Part shown: positions 7,975 through 16,342 of the stretch, one piece after another | How positions within the stretch are numbered: the first letter of the stretch is position 1 | Layout of the letters: the number at the start of each line of letters is the position of its first letter | Source of the DNA: VXYK01 sp047516945 | GTDB lineage: Bacteria; Actinomycetota; Acidimicrobiia; Acidimicrobiales; Aldehydirespiratoraceae | Length of the DNA stretch: 64,000 bases | Direction of reading: 5' to 3' | Assembly: GCA_047516945.1 (NCBI GenBank) | Contig: JAKZTU010000093.1 | Coordinates: 1 to 64,000, forward strand | Notes under the pieces: generated by a model | What the model was told of the DNA's origin: nothing | Seen by the model: the letters and a program-made list of their open reading frames with translations, nothing else | The model's database searches: none | Translations under genes and position numbers: made by a program

Positions 7975-9594
7975 TTAACCGAGATCGCTGTCTTGGCGGC
8001 GTTTCTCCGCACGTTGTTCCGCAGAGAGACGACCCAGCGGCGTGTCAGATGAGTAATCAACAAAGCGCATCGCCTCGGCCAACGCCAAGTGCCCCGCCTT
8101 CTCGCCGATTTGGGTGTGCATTCGTTGACAGATACGGCGGTAGGCCTCATGTCCCTGCGGCGTTGTGCGCAACTCAAGCATGTGCATTGCCTCGCGCGCG
8201 TTGAATTGCATTGAGTAGCGAATTCGGTAAGCCAATGACACTGCATAACGAGCGCTGTCGCGATGCTCTCCCACAAGCGCATTGTGAAGCGATTCGGAGC
8301 GCGCCATCGCGCCGCGGTACTCCTCGGCGACCCCCGCGGCCTCGACTGCGTCAGGCATCACGTATCCATGGCGTGGCGAAAGCGGCTGCCAGTCGATAGT
8401 GAGCATCCGGTGCCGCTGAAGATCGCGGAAAGCGCCGTAGTCCGAGAGCACATCGAAGCGGTAGCCAGTTCGTTCGAAGGCTCGCCCGGGCCGATGGCGG
8501 CGGTTGTCTCGGTGCCCCACGTAAGCCTTGATAACTTCGATTCGCTCCTCCACCGACATTTGATGAACCCGAGCCTCAAGCATCCGCTCGGAGAGCGACG
8601 TGTAGGGATACAGGCAAGCGGTGACAACCTTCAGTTCACCTTCGGGATCAAAGTCGACTAGATCAACGACATCGTCGTCAACCACTCCCCCGGTCTCGTA
8701 GCCGAGTATCTGATCGCTGATTGCTTCCATCGAGTCGCGCGTGTCAGTCATGTAATTCGTGGAGCGCACCCCACGATCTGGAAGATCAACGCGCTTGAGG
8801 AACGATGGGATCACCTTGCGCAGTTCCGTCAACATCAGGTCGGCATACGAGTGGGACTCGGGCAACGGGTGGCTTCTCATTCGCAACAACAGTGCTTCGT
8901 ATGCCTGGCCCGTACCGTATATTCCGACATTGGACAGAGAAGCTGCAGGCAACATTCCACGGATCGCATCAAGCGCTCTCGCCTTTATCGCGATGCGGTA
9001 AGCGAAATCGCTGTCACCGTCATTTTTTGGAATCACCTCGCGAAAGAAAGCCTGCATTTGCGGAATCAAATGCGAGTAGGCGTCGAAGATTCGATCCATG
9101 TCTGCCACGTAACGCGTGCCTAGCTGCGAACTCAAGATCTGCGGATCACGGTAGTAGCGATAACGCCCCCCCAATCGTTGGTCATATGCGATGTAGCGCG
9201 TGCTCTGTTCCAGGTAGGCCATGAGGCGGCCCCATTCCAGCACCTTGGTCAAGATGTTGGAAGCCTGTTCGCACGCCAAGTGGACACCGCCAAGCTGAGC
9301 CACGCTGTCGTCGCCATACTCAAAAAAGACTCTGTCGTATAACTCTTCTGCACGCCGCAATCCGACAGTTGCGTCGATGGTCTGGTCACCTTCAATGTCG
9401 AGGTCGCCCACAAATTCTTGAAGAAACAGCCGACGCAGGCTCAAAGGTGAACGCGAATACCTGGCGAAAAGTGCTCCCTTCACGACTTCGGGAAGGTTGA
9501 CCAAAGCGAATACAGGTTGATCGAGATTCGTGAAATAGCGACGAAGGATGTCGGCCTCGTCGGCGCTGAAGTCCTCGGCGATATAGACCGTCAT
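7975..9594 (-). CDS. Long ThyX-like (FAD-dependent thymidylate synthase superfamily) protein
   Basis: The start is ATG 9594 (MTVYIAEDFSADEADIL), 11 bases after the M20 gene stop; the frame is open to 9663 but that part overlaps the neighbour. At 539 residues it is about twice a normal ThyX (220-300) and appears to hold two ThyX-like halves. The first half has EYGDDSVAQLGG and LEQSTRYIAYD, like the ThyX ESxRY segment, and LPAASLSNVGIYG. The second half has RHRMLTIDWQPLSPRH at about 394-409, recalling the ThyX signature RHRxxSxxxxSxR but not matching its spacing. It may be a thymidylate synthase or a related flavoprotein; activity is uncertain. Confidence 0.72.
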   Translation of the reverse strand: MTVYIAEDFSADEADILRRYFTNLDQPVFALVNLPEVVKGALFARYSRSPLSLRRLFLQEFVGDLDIEGDQTIDATVGLRRAEELYDRVFFEYGDDSVAQLGGVHLACEQASNILTKVLEWGRLMAYLEQSTRYIAYDQRLGGRYRYYRDPQILSSQLGTRYVADMDRIFDAYSHLIPQMQAFFREVIPKNDGDSDFAYRIAIKARALDAIRGMLPAASLSNVGIYGTGQAYEALLLRMRSHPLPESHSYADLMLTELRKVIPSFLKRVDLPDRGVRSTNYMTDTRDSMEAISDQILGYETGGVVDDDVVDLVDFDPEGELKVVTACLYPYTSLSERMLEARVHQMSVEERIEVIKAYVGHRDNRRHRPGRAFERTGYRFDVLSDYGAFRDLQRHRMLTIDWQPLSPRHGYVMPDAVEAAGVAEEYRGAMARSESLHNALVGEHRDSARYAVSLAYRIRYSMQFNAREAMHMLELRTTPQGHEAYRRICQRMHTQIGEKAGHLALAEAMRFVDYSSDTPLGRLSAEQRAEKRRQDSDLG

Positions 9595-9605
9595 TTGTGC
9601 AGAGG

Positions 9606-10781
9606 TTATTCGCTTGGCGAGAACGAGCCGCGGATGGCGGGCAGCGCGTCGGGGTCTCCCCAACAGTCAACGATGGTCATAGCCATGGTCAATGCACCAT
9701 CAATGACCGCTTGATCAGCTGCTTTTGAGCGAGCATGGGTTTCAAACTCTGGTGTGTGAATGGCGACACCTTGAGGCGCAACTTTGATCATTGGATGGAT
9801 TGACGGAACGGCATGACTGACGTTGCCCATGTCTGTGCTGCCGACGACAATCTGCTTGTCATCTTGGGGACTCACGGCACGACCGTTCGCGGCGGAGTTG
9901 CGCACATAAAGATCGAGCAGTGGAGCGTTGTCAATCATGTTGTAATACGGCGGGTCTTTCCAAACACTGTGCATCTCGCAACAGGCCGCAGTTGCTCCGG
10001 CCTCGAGGCATGCCGTGAAGCGTTCCTTGAGGCGTTGCAGGCTGTCGATATTGCCGGATCTCACGTACCATTGAGCCGCTGCTCGCGATGGGACAATGTT
10101 GGGTTTCTCGCCAGCTTCGGTGAAGATACCGTGGATACGCTCGTTGGGGCGGATGTGCTGGCGTAATGCGGCCACTGCGTTGTAGCCCAGCACGGCGGCG
10201 TCAAGCGCATTGCGTCCCAATTGAGGGGCTGCGGCGGCATGAGATGCTTTGCCTTCATAAGTTACGTCGACTGTGTGAACGGCTATGACCTGCATTTTCT
10301 CGATGTCGTGATCGGCCGGGTGAACCATCATGGCCGCAGCGACATCGTCGAACGCCCCTCTGCGGATCATGAACTCCTTGCCTCCGCCGCCTTCTTCGGC
10401 CGGAGTCCCGAGAATGGCCACACGTCCGCCCAGTGCTTCAGCCACAGTGGCAGCGGCAAGGCCCGCTCCAAGCCCCGCGGCGGCGATCACATTGTGGCCA
10501 CAGGCATGACCGATTCCCGGAAGAGCGTCGTACTCACAGCACACCGCGATGGTGGGACCATCGGTTCCGGCTCGGGTATCGAAAGCGGTCGACAAGTCGT
10601 AGGCTCCGCGTTCAACAGAGAGACCCTCGTCTTCTATCGCGGCGGTGAGAACCTCGTGGGCATGATGCTCTTCGAACCCGAGTTCTGGATTCGCGTGGAG
10701 AGAGTGAGAGATTTCCAGCAGCTTCGGGGCTAGACGCTCGACCTCGGTGCGGACTGTTCTCTTGGCCTCAATTACATCCAT
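9606..10781 (-). CDS. M20 family metallopeptidase/amidohydrolase (M20D type)
   Basis: The 391-residue protein shows M20D features: NPELGFEEHHAHEVL near the start, the metal-binding segment ACGHNVIAAAGL, TPAEEGGGGKEF with the catalytic and bridging Glu pair, and GNVSHAVPSIHPMI near the end. Members cleave N-acyl amino acids, aminobenzoyl-glutamate or dipeptides and act as dimers in the cytoplasm. The specific substrate is unknown. It begins an apparent two-gene minus-strand unit with the ThyX-like gene (11-base gap). Confidence 0.88.
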   Translation of the reverse strand: MDVIEAKRTVRTEVERLAPKLLEISHSLHANPELGFEEHHAHEVLTAAIEDEGLSVERGAYDLSTAFDTRAGTDGPTIAVCCEYDALPGIGHACGHNVIAAAGLGAGLAAATVAEALGGRVAILGTPAEEGGGGKEFMIRRGAFDDVAAAMMVHPADHDIEKMQVIAVHTVDVTYEGKASHAAAAPQLGRNALDAAVLGYNAVAALRQHIRPNERIHGIFTEAGEKPNIVPSRAAAQWYVRSGNIDSLQRLKERFTACLEAGATAACCEMHSVWKDPPYYNMIDNAPLLDLYVRNSAANGRAVSPQDDKQIVVGSTDMGNVSHAVPSIHPMIKVAPQGVAIHTPEFETHARSKAADQAVIDGALTMAMTIVDCWGDPDALPAIRGSFSPSE

Positions 10782-10839
10782 CCTGCGATTCTAGAGGCGC
10801 TCAGCCACTGCAGCGGGCGTTCCAGCGGCGAAATCTAAC

Positions 10840-10858
10840 GGCGCGAACCTTGCGCGCC
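10840..10858 (-). terminator. Hairpin after the lipid-kinase-like gene
   Basis: A perfect inverted repeat GGCGCG-aaccttg-CGCGCC begins one base past the stop codon of the minus-strand gene at 10860. The T-run that should follow is weak (gttagattt), so intrinsic termination is possible rather than certain. Confidence 0.4.
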
Positions 10859-10859
10859 C

Positions 10860-11471
10860 TTAGATCCAGATGTCGAGCGCGTCGGGCTCCACTCGGATGC
10901 TCAACGTCTTGGCCTTGTCCTGACCGATTCCGTCGAGGGTTATTGGGGTGGGACGCTCAAGCTCCAGTTGCACGGCTGCGCAGCGGCGAATCTTGATCTG
11001 AGGGTGAGGTACGTGGGTGCCCGATCGCAGTCGGGAGCGAGCCTTCAAGCGCTCACCAAAGGTTGGGTTCGCCTCAATGAGATCCAGTCGCCCGTCGGAG
11101 GGGTGAGCCTTGGGAGCAACGTTGTAGTCACCAATAAAAGCTGCGTTGGCCGCGATAACGATCGGACCTCGCCACCAGGAGTGGCACGCTACAAGATGGG
11201 AAACAAACCAAAAAAGGCGACCGTCGACAAGAGCGACACCCAAGTCGATTCGCAGATGGGTCCCCTCCCCCGCTCTCAGCGAGGCCTCGTTGTTCCGAAC
11301 GCCGAGAGTTCGGGCCAGGTCACCGCCAACAAGACACAATGGCGGAGTGGGTTTTCGTGCTCGTCGAGGCCAACTAATCGCCTCATTCGCTTCAGCATCG
11401 TTGCTCACAAAGATCGCGTCGCCGGGGACTGCTTCGGGTTTTCCCCAGTCCGCACCCTTGCGAATAGTCAC
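10860..11471 (-). CDS. Diacylglycerol/lipid-kinase-like C-terminal domain protein
   Basis: The 203-residue protein resembles the second, beta-sandwich domain of DAGK/YegS lipid kinases (segments WWRGPIVIAANAAFIGDYNV and HPSDGRLDLIEANPTF). The N-terminal nucleotide-binding half with the GGDGT loop is absent. Instead there is a short N-terminal region with LVGGDLARTLG. Similar stand-alone proteins occur in other actinobacteria and are annotated as diacylglycerol kinases, but phosphotransfer would need residues not visible here. The GTG start overlaps the tatC stop by 4 bases, so it is the last gene of a tat operon. Confidence 0.7.
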   Translation of the reverse strand: MTIRKGADWGKPEAVPGDAIFVSNDAEANEAISWPRRARKPTPPLCLVGGDLARTLGVRNNEASLRAGEGTHLRIDLGVALVDGRLFWFVSHLVACHSWWRGPIVIAANAAFIGDYNVAPKAHPSDGRLDLIEANPTFGERLKARSRLRSGTHVPHPQIKIRRCAAVQLELERPTPITLDGIGQDKAKTLSIRVEPDALDIWI

Positions 11472-12250
11472 TGCGATCGGGCCTTCTTTTTGGCTCTTCG
11501 ATTTCGTATTCGGCCAAACAAGATGGCGAACTCATAGAAGAGATACATGGGCACCGATAGCACGGTGAGAGTGAACGGATCTCCGCTCGGTGTAATTACC
11601 GCCACGAGAGCGACGATGCCGACAACGGCGTAGCGCCGGACCCCTCGGAGCGATTCGTTCTCGACTATGCCGAGCAGTTGCAAGAAAATCAGCACTATCG
11701 GAAACTCAAATCCGATCCCGAACGCAACAATCATCTTGATGACGAAACCCAGATATTCGTTAGGTGAATACCATTCAACAAGGTCTTCTCCGCCCAAAGC
11801 AGACAGAAACTCGAGCGCCCGAGGAATGCTCCAGTAGGCCAGCGCCGCTCCGGCGAAGAAGAGTGTCACGCCGCTGACCATGAAGGCGATGGCGAAACGC
11901 TTTTCGTGAGAGAACAGACCGGGAGCCACGAATCGCCAGAGCTGCCACAACAACACCGGCATCGCTGCAATCAATCCGCCGTAGCCAGCGATCGAGACGC
12001 GCACGCTGAAGGGCTCGAAGGGGTTGCGCGCATAAAGCTGACATCGGCTTCCGAACACGTCGGTTGCCGTGCGATCAGCTTCAGGTAGCGAGCGACAATA
12101 CGGCTCAAGCAGAAAATCAAGAATCCACGGATACGCAATCCAACAAGCGATAGCGCCGACGGCAATCGCAATCAGTGAGATGACGATGCGGCGACGGAGC
12201 TCCGTCAGATGCTCCATCAAAGTCATTCGTGACGCTTCTTTTTTGCTCAT
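11468..12250 (-). CDS. tatC: Sec-independent protein translocase TatC
   Basis: The 260-residue polytopic membrane protein starts with the TatC signature MTLMEHLTELRRRIVISL (cytosolic N-terminus that recognises the twin-Arg signal peptide) and has six hydrophobic segments. Other family marks include RFVAPGLFSHEKR and FGIGFEFPIVLIFLQLLGI. It forms the receptor core of the Tat pathway that exports folded proteins. The start ATG overlaps the tatA stop by 4 bases. The tail is basic (RNRRAKKKARSQ). Confidence 0.96.
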   Translation of the reverse strand: MSKKEASRMTLMEHLTELRRRIVISLIAIAVGAIACWIAYPWILDFLLEPYCRSLPEADRTATDVFGSRCQLYARNPFEPFSVRVSIAGYGGLIAAMPVLLWQLWRFVAPGLFSHEKRFAIAFMVSGVTLFFAGAALAYWSIPRALEFLSALGGEDLVEWYSPNEYLGFVIKMIVAFGIGFEFPIVLIFLQLLGIVENESLRGVRRYAVVGIVALVAVITPSGDPFTLTVLSVPMYLFYEFAILFGRIRNRRAKKKARSQ

Positions 12251-12606
12251 GAAGCGGAGGCTTGAGTATCAGGGGATCCACCAGCGGGTTCAGCTTCGGT
12301 TGAGGTGTCACTGTTTTTGGTTTCGGGGTCCCGTTCTGTGGGAGCATCCTCAACCGAGCCGGCGTCGGTTGGAGTGGTGGGAGAATCAGGAGTCTTCACG
12401 CGTGCCCCTTTTGCCCGAGCCTCGGCTTCCACGATCGGATCTTCGATTGCTTCGCGCATTTCTCGCTGGAATCCGCTGGAAATCCGTTTTAACTCGGTGA
12501 GCGCCCGACCAACCTGGCGAGCGGCCTCGGGCAGTTTCTTCGGGCCCAGCACTACCAACGCCACCAACAATATGACGATCACTTCCATGCCACCCAGGTT
12601 TCCCAT
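12247..12606 (-). CDS. tatA: Twin-arginine translocase TatA/TatB family subunit
   Basis: The 119-residue protein has one N-terminal membrane helix (MEVIVILLVALVVLGPKKLP), the hinge and an amphipathic helix (AARQVGRALTELKRISSGF), then a disordered Pro/Thr/Glu-rich tail. The LGPKKLPE hinge mixes features of TatA (KKLPE) and TatB (VLGP), so the subtype is not certain. It is directly coupled to tatC. In many actinobacteria tatA-tatC follow pafC, and here they are still close to pafC but separated by three genes. Confidence 0.92.
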   Translation of the reverse strand: MGNLGGMEVIVILLVALVVLGPKKLPEAARQVGRALTELKRISSGFQREMREAIEDPIVEAEARAKGARVKTPDSPTTPTDAGSVEDAPTERDPETKNSDTSTEAEPAGGSPDTQASAS

Positions 12607-12615
12607 GGACAGAGC

Positions 12616-12864
12616 CTACCGATCGTCGGATTGGCGGCGCGAGCGGAGTCGGTGGATCCTCGCGACCTGGTCTAGTTCTGCCGCTCGAATGCTCAACTCG
12701 AGGGTCAGATGTTGCAGGTCGTCGTTGGCCACTGCTGCGGCGCGCGCTCGACGCATCGAGAAGCGCAACAGACCCATCTCTTTGGAGACGTTTTGCAGCG
12801 AGATCGCAAGCACTACCAATGACACGACTACTGCCGTGGCCACCAGTATCAAAGTCCAACTCAT
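12616..12864 (-). CDS. Small single-pass membrane protein
   Basis: The start ATG 12864 gives MSWTLILVATAVVVSLVVLA, one transmembrane helix, followed by a basic helical cytoplasmic part (MRRARAAAVANDDLQHLTLE) of about 60 residues. A slightly longer form from 12882 is possible. No family is recognised. It lies 9 bases upstream of tatA on the same strand, so it is probably cotranscribed with the tat genes. Confidence 0.65.
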   Translation of the reverse strand: MSWTLILVATAVVVSLVVLAISLQNVSKEMGLLRFSMRRARAAAVANDDLQHLTLELSIRAAELDQVARIHRLRSRRQSDDR

Positions 12865-12927
12865 AACGCGAGCGTACCGCACCCGCGATCATCGTTTCTC
12901 AGTGGCCGCGCGCGCATACTGACAACC

Positions 12928-13635
12928 ATGACGACGCGTTTTGCGCCCCTGCGAGGTCCGGCCATCCTGTTTGCCCATCGAGGAGCCAGGACCCTGGAAC
13001 GGGAAAATACGATCGACGCGTTCAGGCGAGCTGTAAGTCTTGGCGCAACCGGACTTGAAACGGATGCTTGGCTGACCAGCGACGGTGAGGTGGTGTTGGA
13101 TCACGACGGTTACCACCGAAGGTTTCCGCGCAAGTGGATCAGAGACACGAACAGAGCTGACCTGAAAGCACACATCTGTACCCTGGTCGAGTTCTACGAG
13201 TCAGTAGGCACTGACCTGCCCGTGAGTCTGGACCTGAAAGATCCTGCAGCCTTCGCGCCAGTTGCCGCAATAGCACAGGCCTACGGAACAGAACAGCGGT
13301 TGTGGATCTGCCACTCTGAGGTTGACTTACTGTCGGAGTGGCGCCGAGTTGCACCGAATGTCCGTCTCGTCAACTCGACTGCGATTCAACGGTTGCCGAG
13401 CGGACCTGAGCGTCGCGCCGCCAAACTCAGTTCCGCTGGGATCGATGCTGTCAACCTCCGTCAGGGTGAATGGACAGCGGGGTTAGTTGCACTCTTTCAC
13501 CGATTCGAGGTGCTGGCTTTTGGTTGGGACGCACAGTATGAGCGTCAATTGGCCTCTTTGATCGACATGGGTATCGACGCCGTCTATAGCGACGATGTTG
13601 AGCGGATGGTGGCTGTGGCGGCCACTTTCGGCTAA
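12928..13635 (+). CDS. Glycerophosphodiester phosphodiesterase (GDPD) family protein
   Basis: The 235-residue protein has the TIM-barrel GDPD motifs: FAHRGARTLERENTIDAF (catalytic His and Arg, then the N-T pattern), GLETDAWLTSDG (metal-binding ExD) and VVLDHD (second catalytic His). The C-terminus ends in the usual GIDAVYSDDVERMV. It hydrolyses glycerophosphodiesters to glycerol-3-phosphate and an alcohol. No signal peptide is visible, so it is likely cytoplasmic. It sits between the tat genes and lepB. A second GDPD lies at 52385-53146. Confidence 0.9.
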   Translation: MTTRFAPLRGPAILFAHRGARTLERENTIDAFRRAVSLGATGLETDAWLTSDGEVVLDHDGYHRRFPRKWIRDTNRADLKAHICTLVEFYESVGTDLPVSLDLKDPAAFAPVAAIAQAYGTEQRLWICHSEVDLLSEWRRVAPNVRLVNSTAIQRLPSGPERRAAKLSSAGIDAVNLRQGEWTAGLVALFHRFEVLAFGWDAQYERQLASLIDMGIDAVYSDDVERMVAVAATFG

Positions 13636-13649
13636 AGACCGAACTAGTC

Positions 13650-13680
13650 GATTACAAGAAACCGCTGATCACAAGAAACC
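13650..13680. repeat. Two near-identical 14-base direct repeats at the lepB stop
   Basis: gattacaagaaacc and gatcacaagaaacc are offset by 17 bases and differ at one position. The second copy covers the last codons and the stop of lepB; the first lies beyond the stop, 14 bases after the convergent GDPD stop. Confidence 0.8.
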
Positions 13681-14400
13681 AATGTCTCCGAGAGGCCAGA
13701 GTTTGATGAAGGCCCGGCCAACGATTGCGTCGATCTCAATTGGACCGAAAGTACGGGAATCAGTGCTGCCCTCGCGATTGTCGCCCATCACGAACACCGT
13801 TCCTTCGGGGACCAGGCAATAGTCCGCCGAGGCTGGTTCGTTCGCGCAGTCCATTAATCGTCCGTTGACGAATGTTCTGGTGAGATCGACGTATGGCTCG
13901 TTGTAGGGCTCTCCGTCGATCAAGACCTGCCCATTTGAAAAGGCAACGGTCTCCCCCGGTAGAGCTATAACTCGCTTGATGAAATCGTTGATCTCGCCTG
14001 GCGCACGGTCTGGCTTGGAAAAAACGATCACATCCCCACGTTGGATATCGCCGAAGCGGTAGCTGAGCTTGTTGACAAGCACCCGGTCGTCTTCGCGGAG
14101 AGTGTCTTCCATGGAACTCGACGGAATATAGTATGCCTGCACGAGAAACATCCGTATCAATAGGGCCATGGCCAGTGCGCAGACAGCTACTAAGAGCCAT
14201 TCCACCAGAGTCCGGAGAAGTTCCTGTGCGCTATCGGGCTGAGGTAACGAAACGGAGTCTTCGTCTGAGTCAAGGTCGTTGTTCTCTGCGGCATGGTCCA
14301 GACCCGAATGATCGCTGGTCGGATGGGTCTGTTGCACAGGCGTAGCTCCAGGGACTGGTAAGCCGTCTGGTGAACTGGGCGAAACCCCAGAGGCATTCAC
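13669..14400 (-). CDS. lepB: Signal peptidase I
   Basis: The 243-residue S26A serine protease has a GTG start. It begins with about 75 disordered acidic residues (DSDEDSVSLPQPDSAQE), then one membrane helix (WLLVAVCALAMALLIRMFLV). The catalytic Ser lies in IPSSSMEDTL and the general-base Lys in FIKRVIALPGE; the end carries FVMGDNREGSTDSR. It removes signal peptides from exported proteins at the outer face of the membrane. It follows pafC with a 61-base gap on the same strand, so it may be read from the proteasome operon. Confidence 0.95.
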   Translation of the reverse strand: MNASGVSPSSPDGLPVPGATPVQQTHPTSDHSGLDHAAENNDLDSDEDSVSLPQPDSAQELLRTLVEWLLVAVCALAMALLIRMFLVQAYYIPSSSMEDTLREDDRVLVNKLSYRFGDIQRGDVIVFSKPDRAPGEINDFIKRVIALPGETVAFSNGQVLIDGEPYNEPYVDLTRTFVNGRLMDCANEPASADYCLVPEGTVFVMGDNREGSTDSRTFGPIEIDAIVGRAFIKLWPLGDIGFL

Positions 14401-14461
14401 GACTCACGACGATACCGCCAGGCTCGCCCGAAAGGGTGGTCTGAACAAGAAGCTGCAACCG

Positions 14462-15430
14462 CTAGCGGTAGCGTTCCAAGACCCTGTTCGCCGCGTTGGA
14501 CACAAGACTGGGTGACAGCGGTGGGTCGATTGAAACGATCTCTGCCTGAGGACCGAGTCGCAACATCAACCGTTCAAGCCAACCAACCGCAGACACTGCC
14601 ATGCCCACGTTGAGCCAGCCCTCAGCGTCGGTTTCGACCGATTCGGTTGGGTACTGCTCAGTTACCCAAGCGCTGTCGGGGTGGAGTCGCAGCAGCACTC
14701 TCGGGTCGTCGCCGTGGGGAGTAAAAGACCCGCCCGAGTCGTTTGCCTGATGCTCGACGGGGTCACCAGTCAGTCGTACTGAGCGAATCCGATCCACGCG
14801 AAATATTCGCTCCCCAGTAGCTCGATGGCACCAAGCGTGAAGGTACCAGTAGCCGTTGTCGCTGAATATTCGCAGTGGTTCGACAATGCGTTGGGTGAGT
14901 TCATCTCGCCCGTAGGTGTAGTACTCAATATCAATCTGTTCCCCTCGGCTCACAGCCGACCTCAACGGCGGGAGTGTTTCGGTAGGTGCATGGCCGAGCC
15001 GCACCTCCACGGCTTGATCGGCTGCTTCACCTAGCGCCATACCCAGCTTGGTGAGAGCCCGCAACAACGGGCTTGCTGCTTCGTCGCCGTCGTCGTCACC
15101 CGTTCCAAATTGACCGCTGAGCAAGGAATGCCCAGCGGTCAGCAACCGCGCTCCTTCGCTAGGCGTGAGGCGGAGTGGACGCGAAAACCAATCCGCGTAA
15201 CGGATTTGTACTTCGTCATCGGAGATGTCGACTTCGATCATTGAGTCTGGGGTGAAAGGATGGACACCTACGAAGAACACGACCCCGGTTAGATCTTCAA
15301 CGAGCTGAGATCTCGGATAGTCGAAGCGAGCCACTATCTCGTCTAGGGGTGCGCCTTGTTGCTCGACAACCCATGGGATCACCGCCAACAGACGGTTCAT
15401 CCGTTCCGAGGCGGTCAGCTTGGGGGTCAT
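14462..15430 (-). CDS. pafC: WYL-domain transcriptional regulator PafC
   Basis: The 322-residue protein starts with a winged helix-turn-helix-like region (ERMNRLLAVIPWVVEQQGAP), then a WYL domain with RGEQIDIEYYTYGRDE and GYWYLHAWCHRATGERIFRV, and ends in a WCX region. PafB and PafC act together as activators of the mycobacterial DNA-damage response, not of pupylation itself, although they are encoded beside the proteasome. The ATG overlaps the pafB stop by 4 bases (ATGA). The stop codon lies in a 12-base palindrome ACCGCTAGCGGT. Confidence 0.92.
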   Translation of the reverse strand: MTPKLTASERMNRLLAVIPWVVEQQGAPLDEIVARFDYPRSQLVEDLTGVVFFVGVHPFTPDSMIEVDISDDEVQIRYADWFSRPLRLTPSEGARLLTAGHSLLSGQFGTGDDDGDEAASPLLRALTKLGMALGEAADQAVEVRLGHAPTETLPPLRSAVSRGEQIDIEYYTYGRDELTQRIVEPLRIFSDNGYWYLHAWCHRATGERIFRVDRIRSVRLTGDPVEHQANDSGGSFTPHGDDPRVLLRLHPDSAWVTEQYPTESVETDAEGWLNVGMAVSAVGWLERLMLRLGPQAEIVSIDPPLSPSLVSNAANRVLERYR

Positions 15431-16323
15431 GTGAGCGCCTCCAGCCAGCTCACGATGTCTGCCCTAGCTTCTGGAGGATCTAGTACCTCTGCGTGTTCGA
15501 GGAAAGTGAGGATGAACGATCGGAATCCTTCGCGGTTGCGCACCTGAAAGGTGACTACCGATGTTTGGTCGTATTGCTTCGAGTCCTCGCCGATCAGATG
15601 GTGAAAATAGGCGGCCTGATCTGGGTCGACGGCTACCCGCACGTTCGTTGGACTCTCATCGCCAAGCTCCCAACCCCGCAAATTGCTGGGGTCGGTCGGG
15701 GTTCCCACGGGTTGAGCGGCGTTGTCGAGCAACTCGATTGGCCCCGAGACTCGGTCCACTCGGTAGAGGCGCTGGTCATCGCGGAGCCGGTCCCACCCCG
15801 CTAGGTACCAGTGACCTCGCGAAAACGAAAGACGCCACGGTTCAACCGCGCGTTCGATGCCGGCATAGCTGAAACCGACCGCCCGGCGATCAGCGGCTGC
15901 TGCAATCAAAGCAGCCAGGTTCTCGTCGAAGGGCACATGACCGACCTCGGTTGCCTCTAGGGCACCGGATACGGCGCCGCCGAGCTTGTGTAGACCGGTG
16001 TCGCCGCCATCGAGCCGGACGATGCTGGTGGCGAGATGAAGCGCTGCCAATTCGTCTGGTTCGAGCCGAAGGTCTCGGCCCGCGTACTCCGAGCGCAGGA
16101 TTCGGTAACCGTCAATTGGCGGATCCGCTCCCGGTACGCTCTCGACTCGCAATGGTATGCCCATCTTGCGTAGGTCTTCTTTGTCACGCTCGAAGGTCCG
16201 TCGAAATGAGGCCTTGGCTTCTGGGTATCCGCCGATCCGACGGCGCAACTCGTCGGCGGACAGGACTCGGTCGGCGTCGAGAAGAGCTGCGGTCAAATTC
16301 AGGAGGCGTTCGAGCTTGTCCAT
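15427..16323 (-). CDS. pafB: WYL-domain transcriptional regulator PafB
   Basis: The 298-residue protein has an N-terminal HTH (DKLERLLNLTAALLDADRVL, ADELRRRIGGYPE), the WYL domain with RRAVGFSYAGIERAVEPW and GHWYLAGWDRLRDDQRLYRV, and a C-terminal WCX segment. It pairs with PafC as a heterodimeric DNA-damage regulator in related species. It lies 19 bases after pafA and overlaps pafC by 4 bases, the canonical pafABC order. Confidence 0.93.
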   Translation of the reverse strand: MDKLERLLNLTAALLDADRVLSADELRRRIGGYPEAKASFRRTFERDKEDLRKMGIPLRVESVPGADPPIDGYRILRSEYAGRDLRLEPDELAALHLATSIVRLDGGDTGLHKLGGAVSGALEATEVGHVPFDENLAALIAAAADRRAVGFSYAGIERAVEPWRLSFSRGHWYLAGWDRLRDDQRLYRVDRVSGPIELLDNAAQPVGTPTDPSNLRGWELGDESPTNVRVAVDPDQAAYFHHLIGEDSKQYDQTSVVTFQVRNREGFRSFILTFLEHAEVLDPPEARADIVSWLEALT

Positions 16324-16342
16324 TGGTGCTGGGTTCTGTCTC

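Noticed and set aside
14458..14469. Perfect 12-base palindrome at the pafC stop
   Set aside because: Too short and not followed by a T-run; it can occur by chance and I see no second copy to support a binding site.
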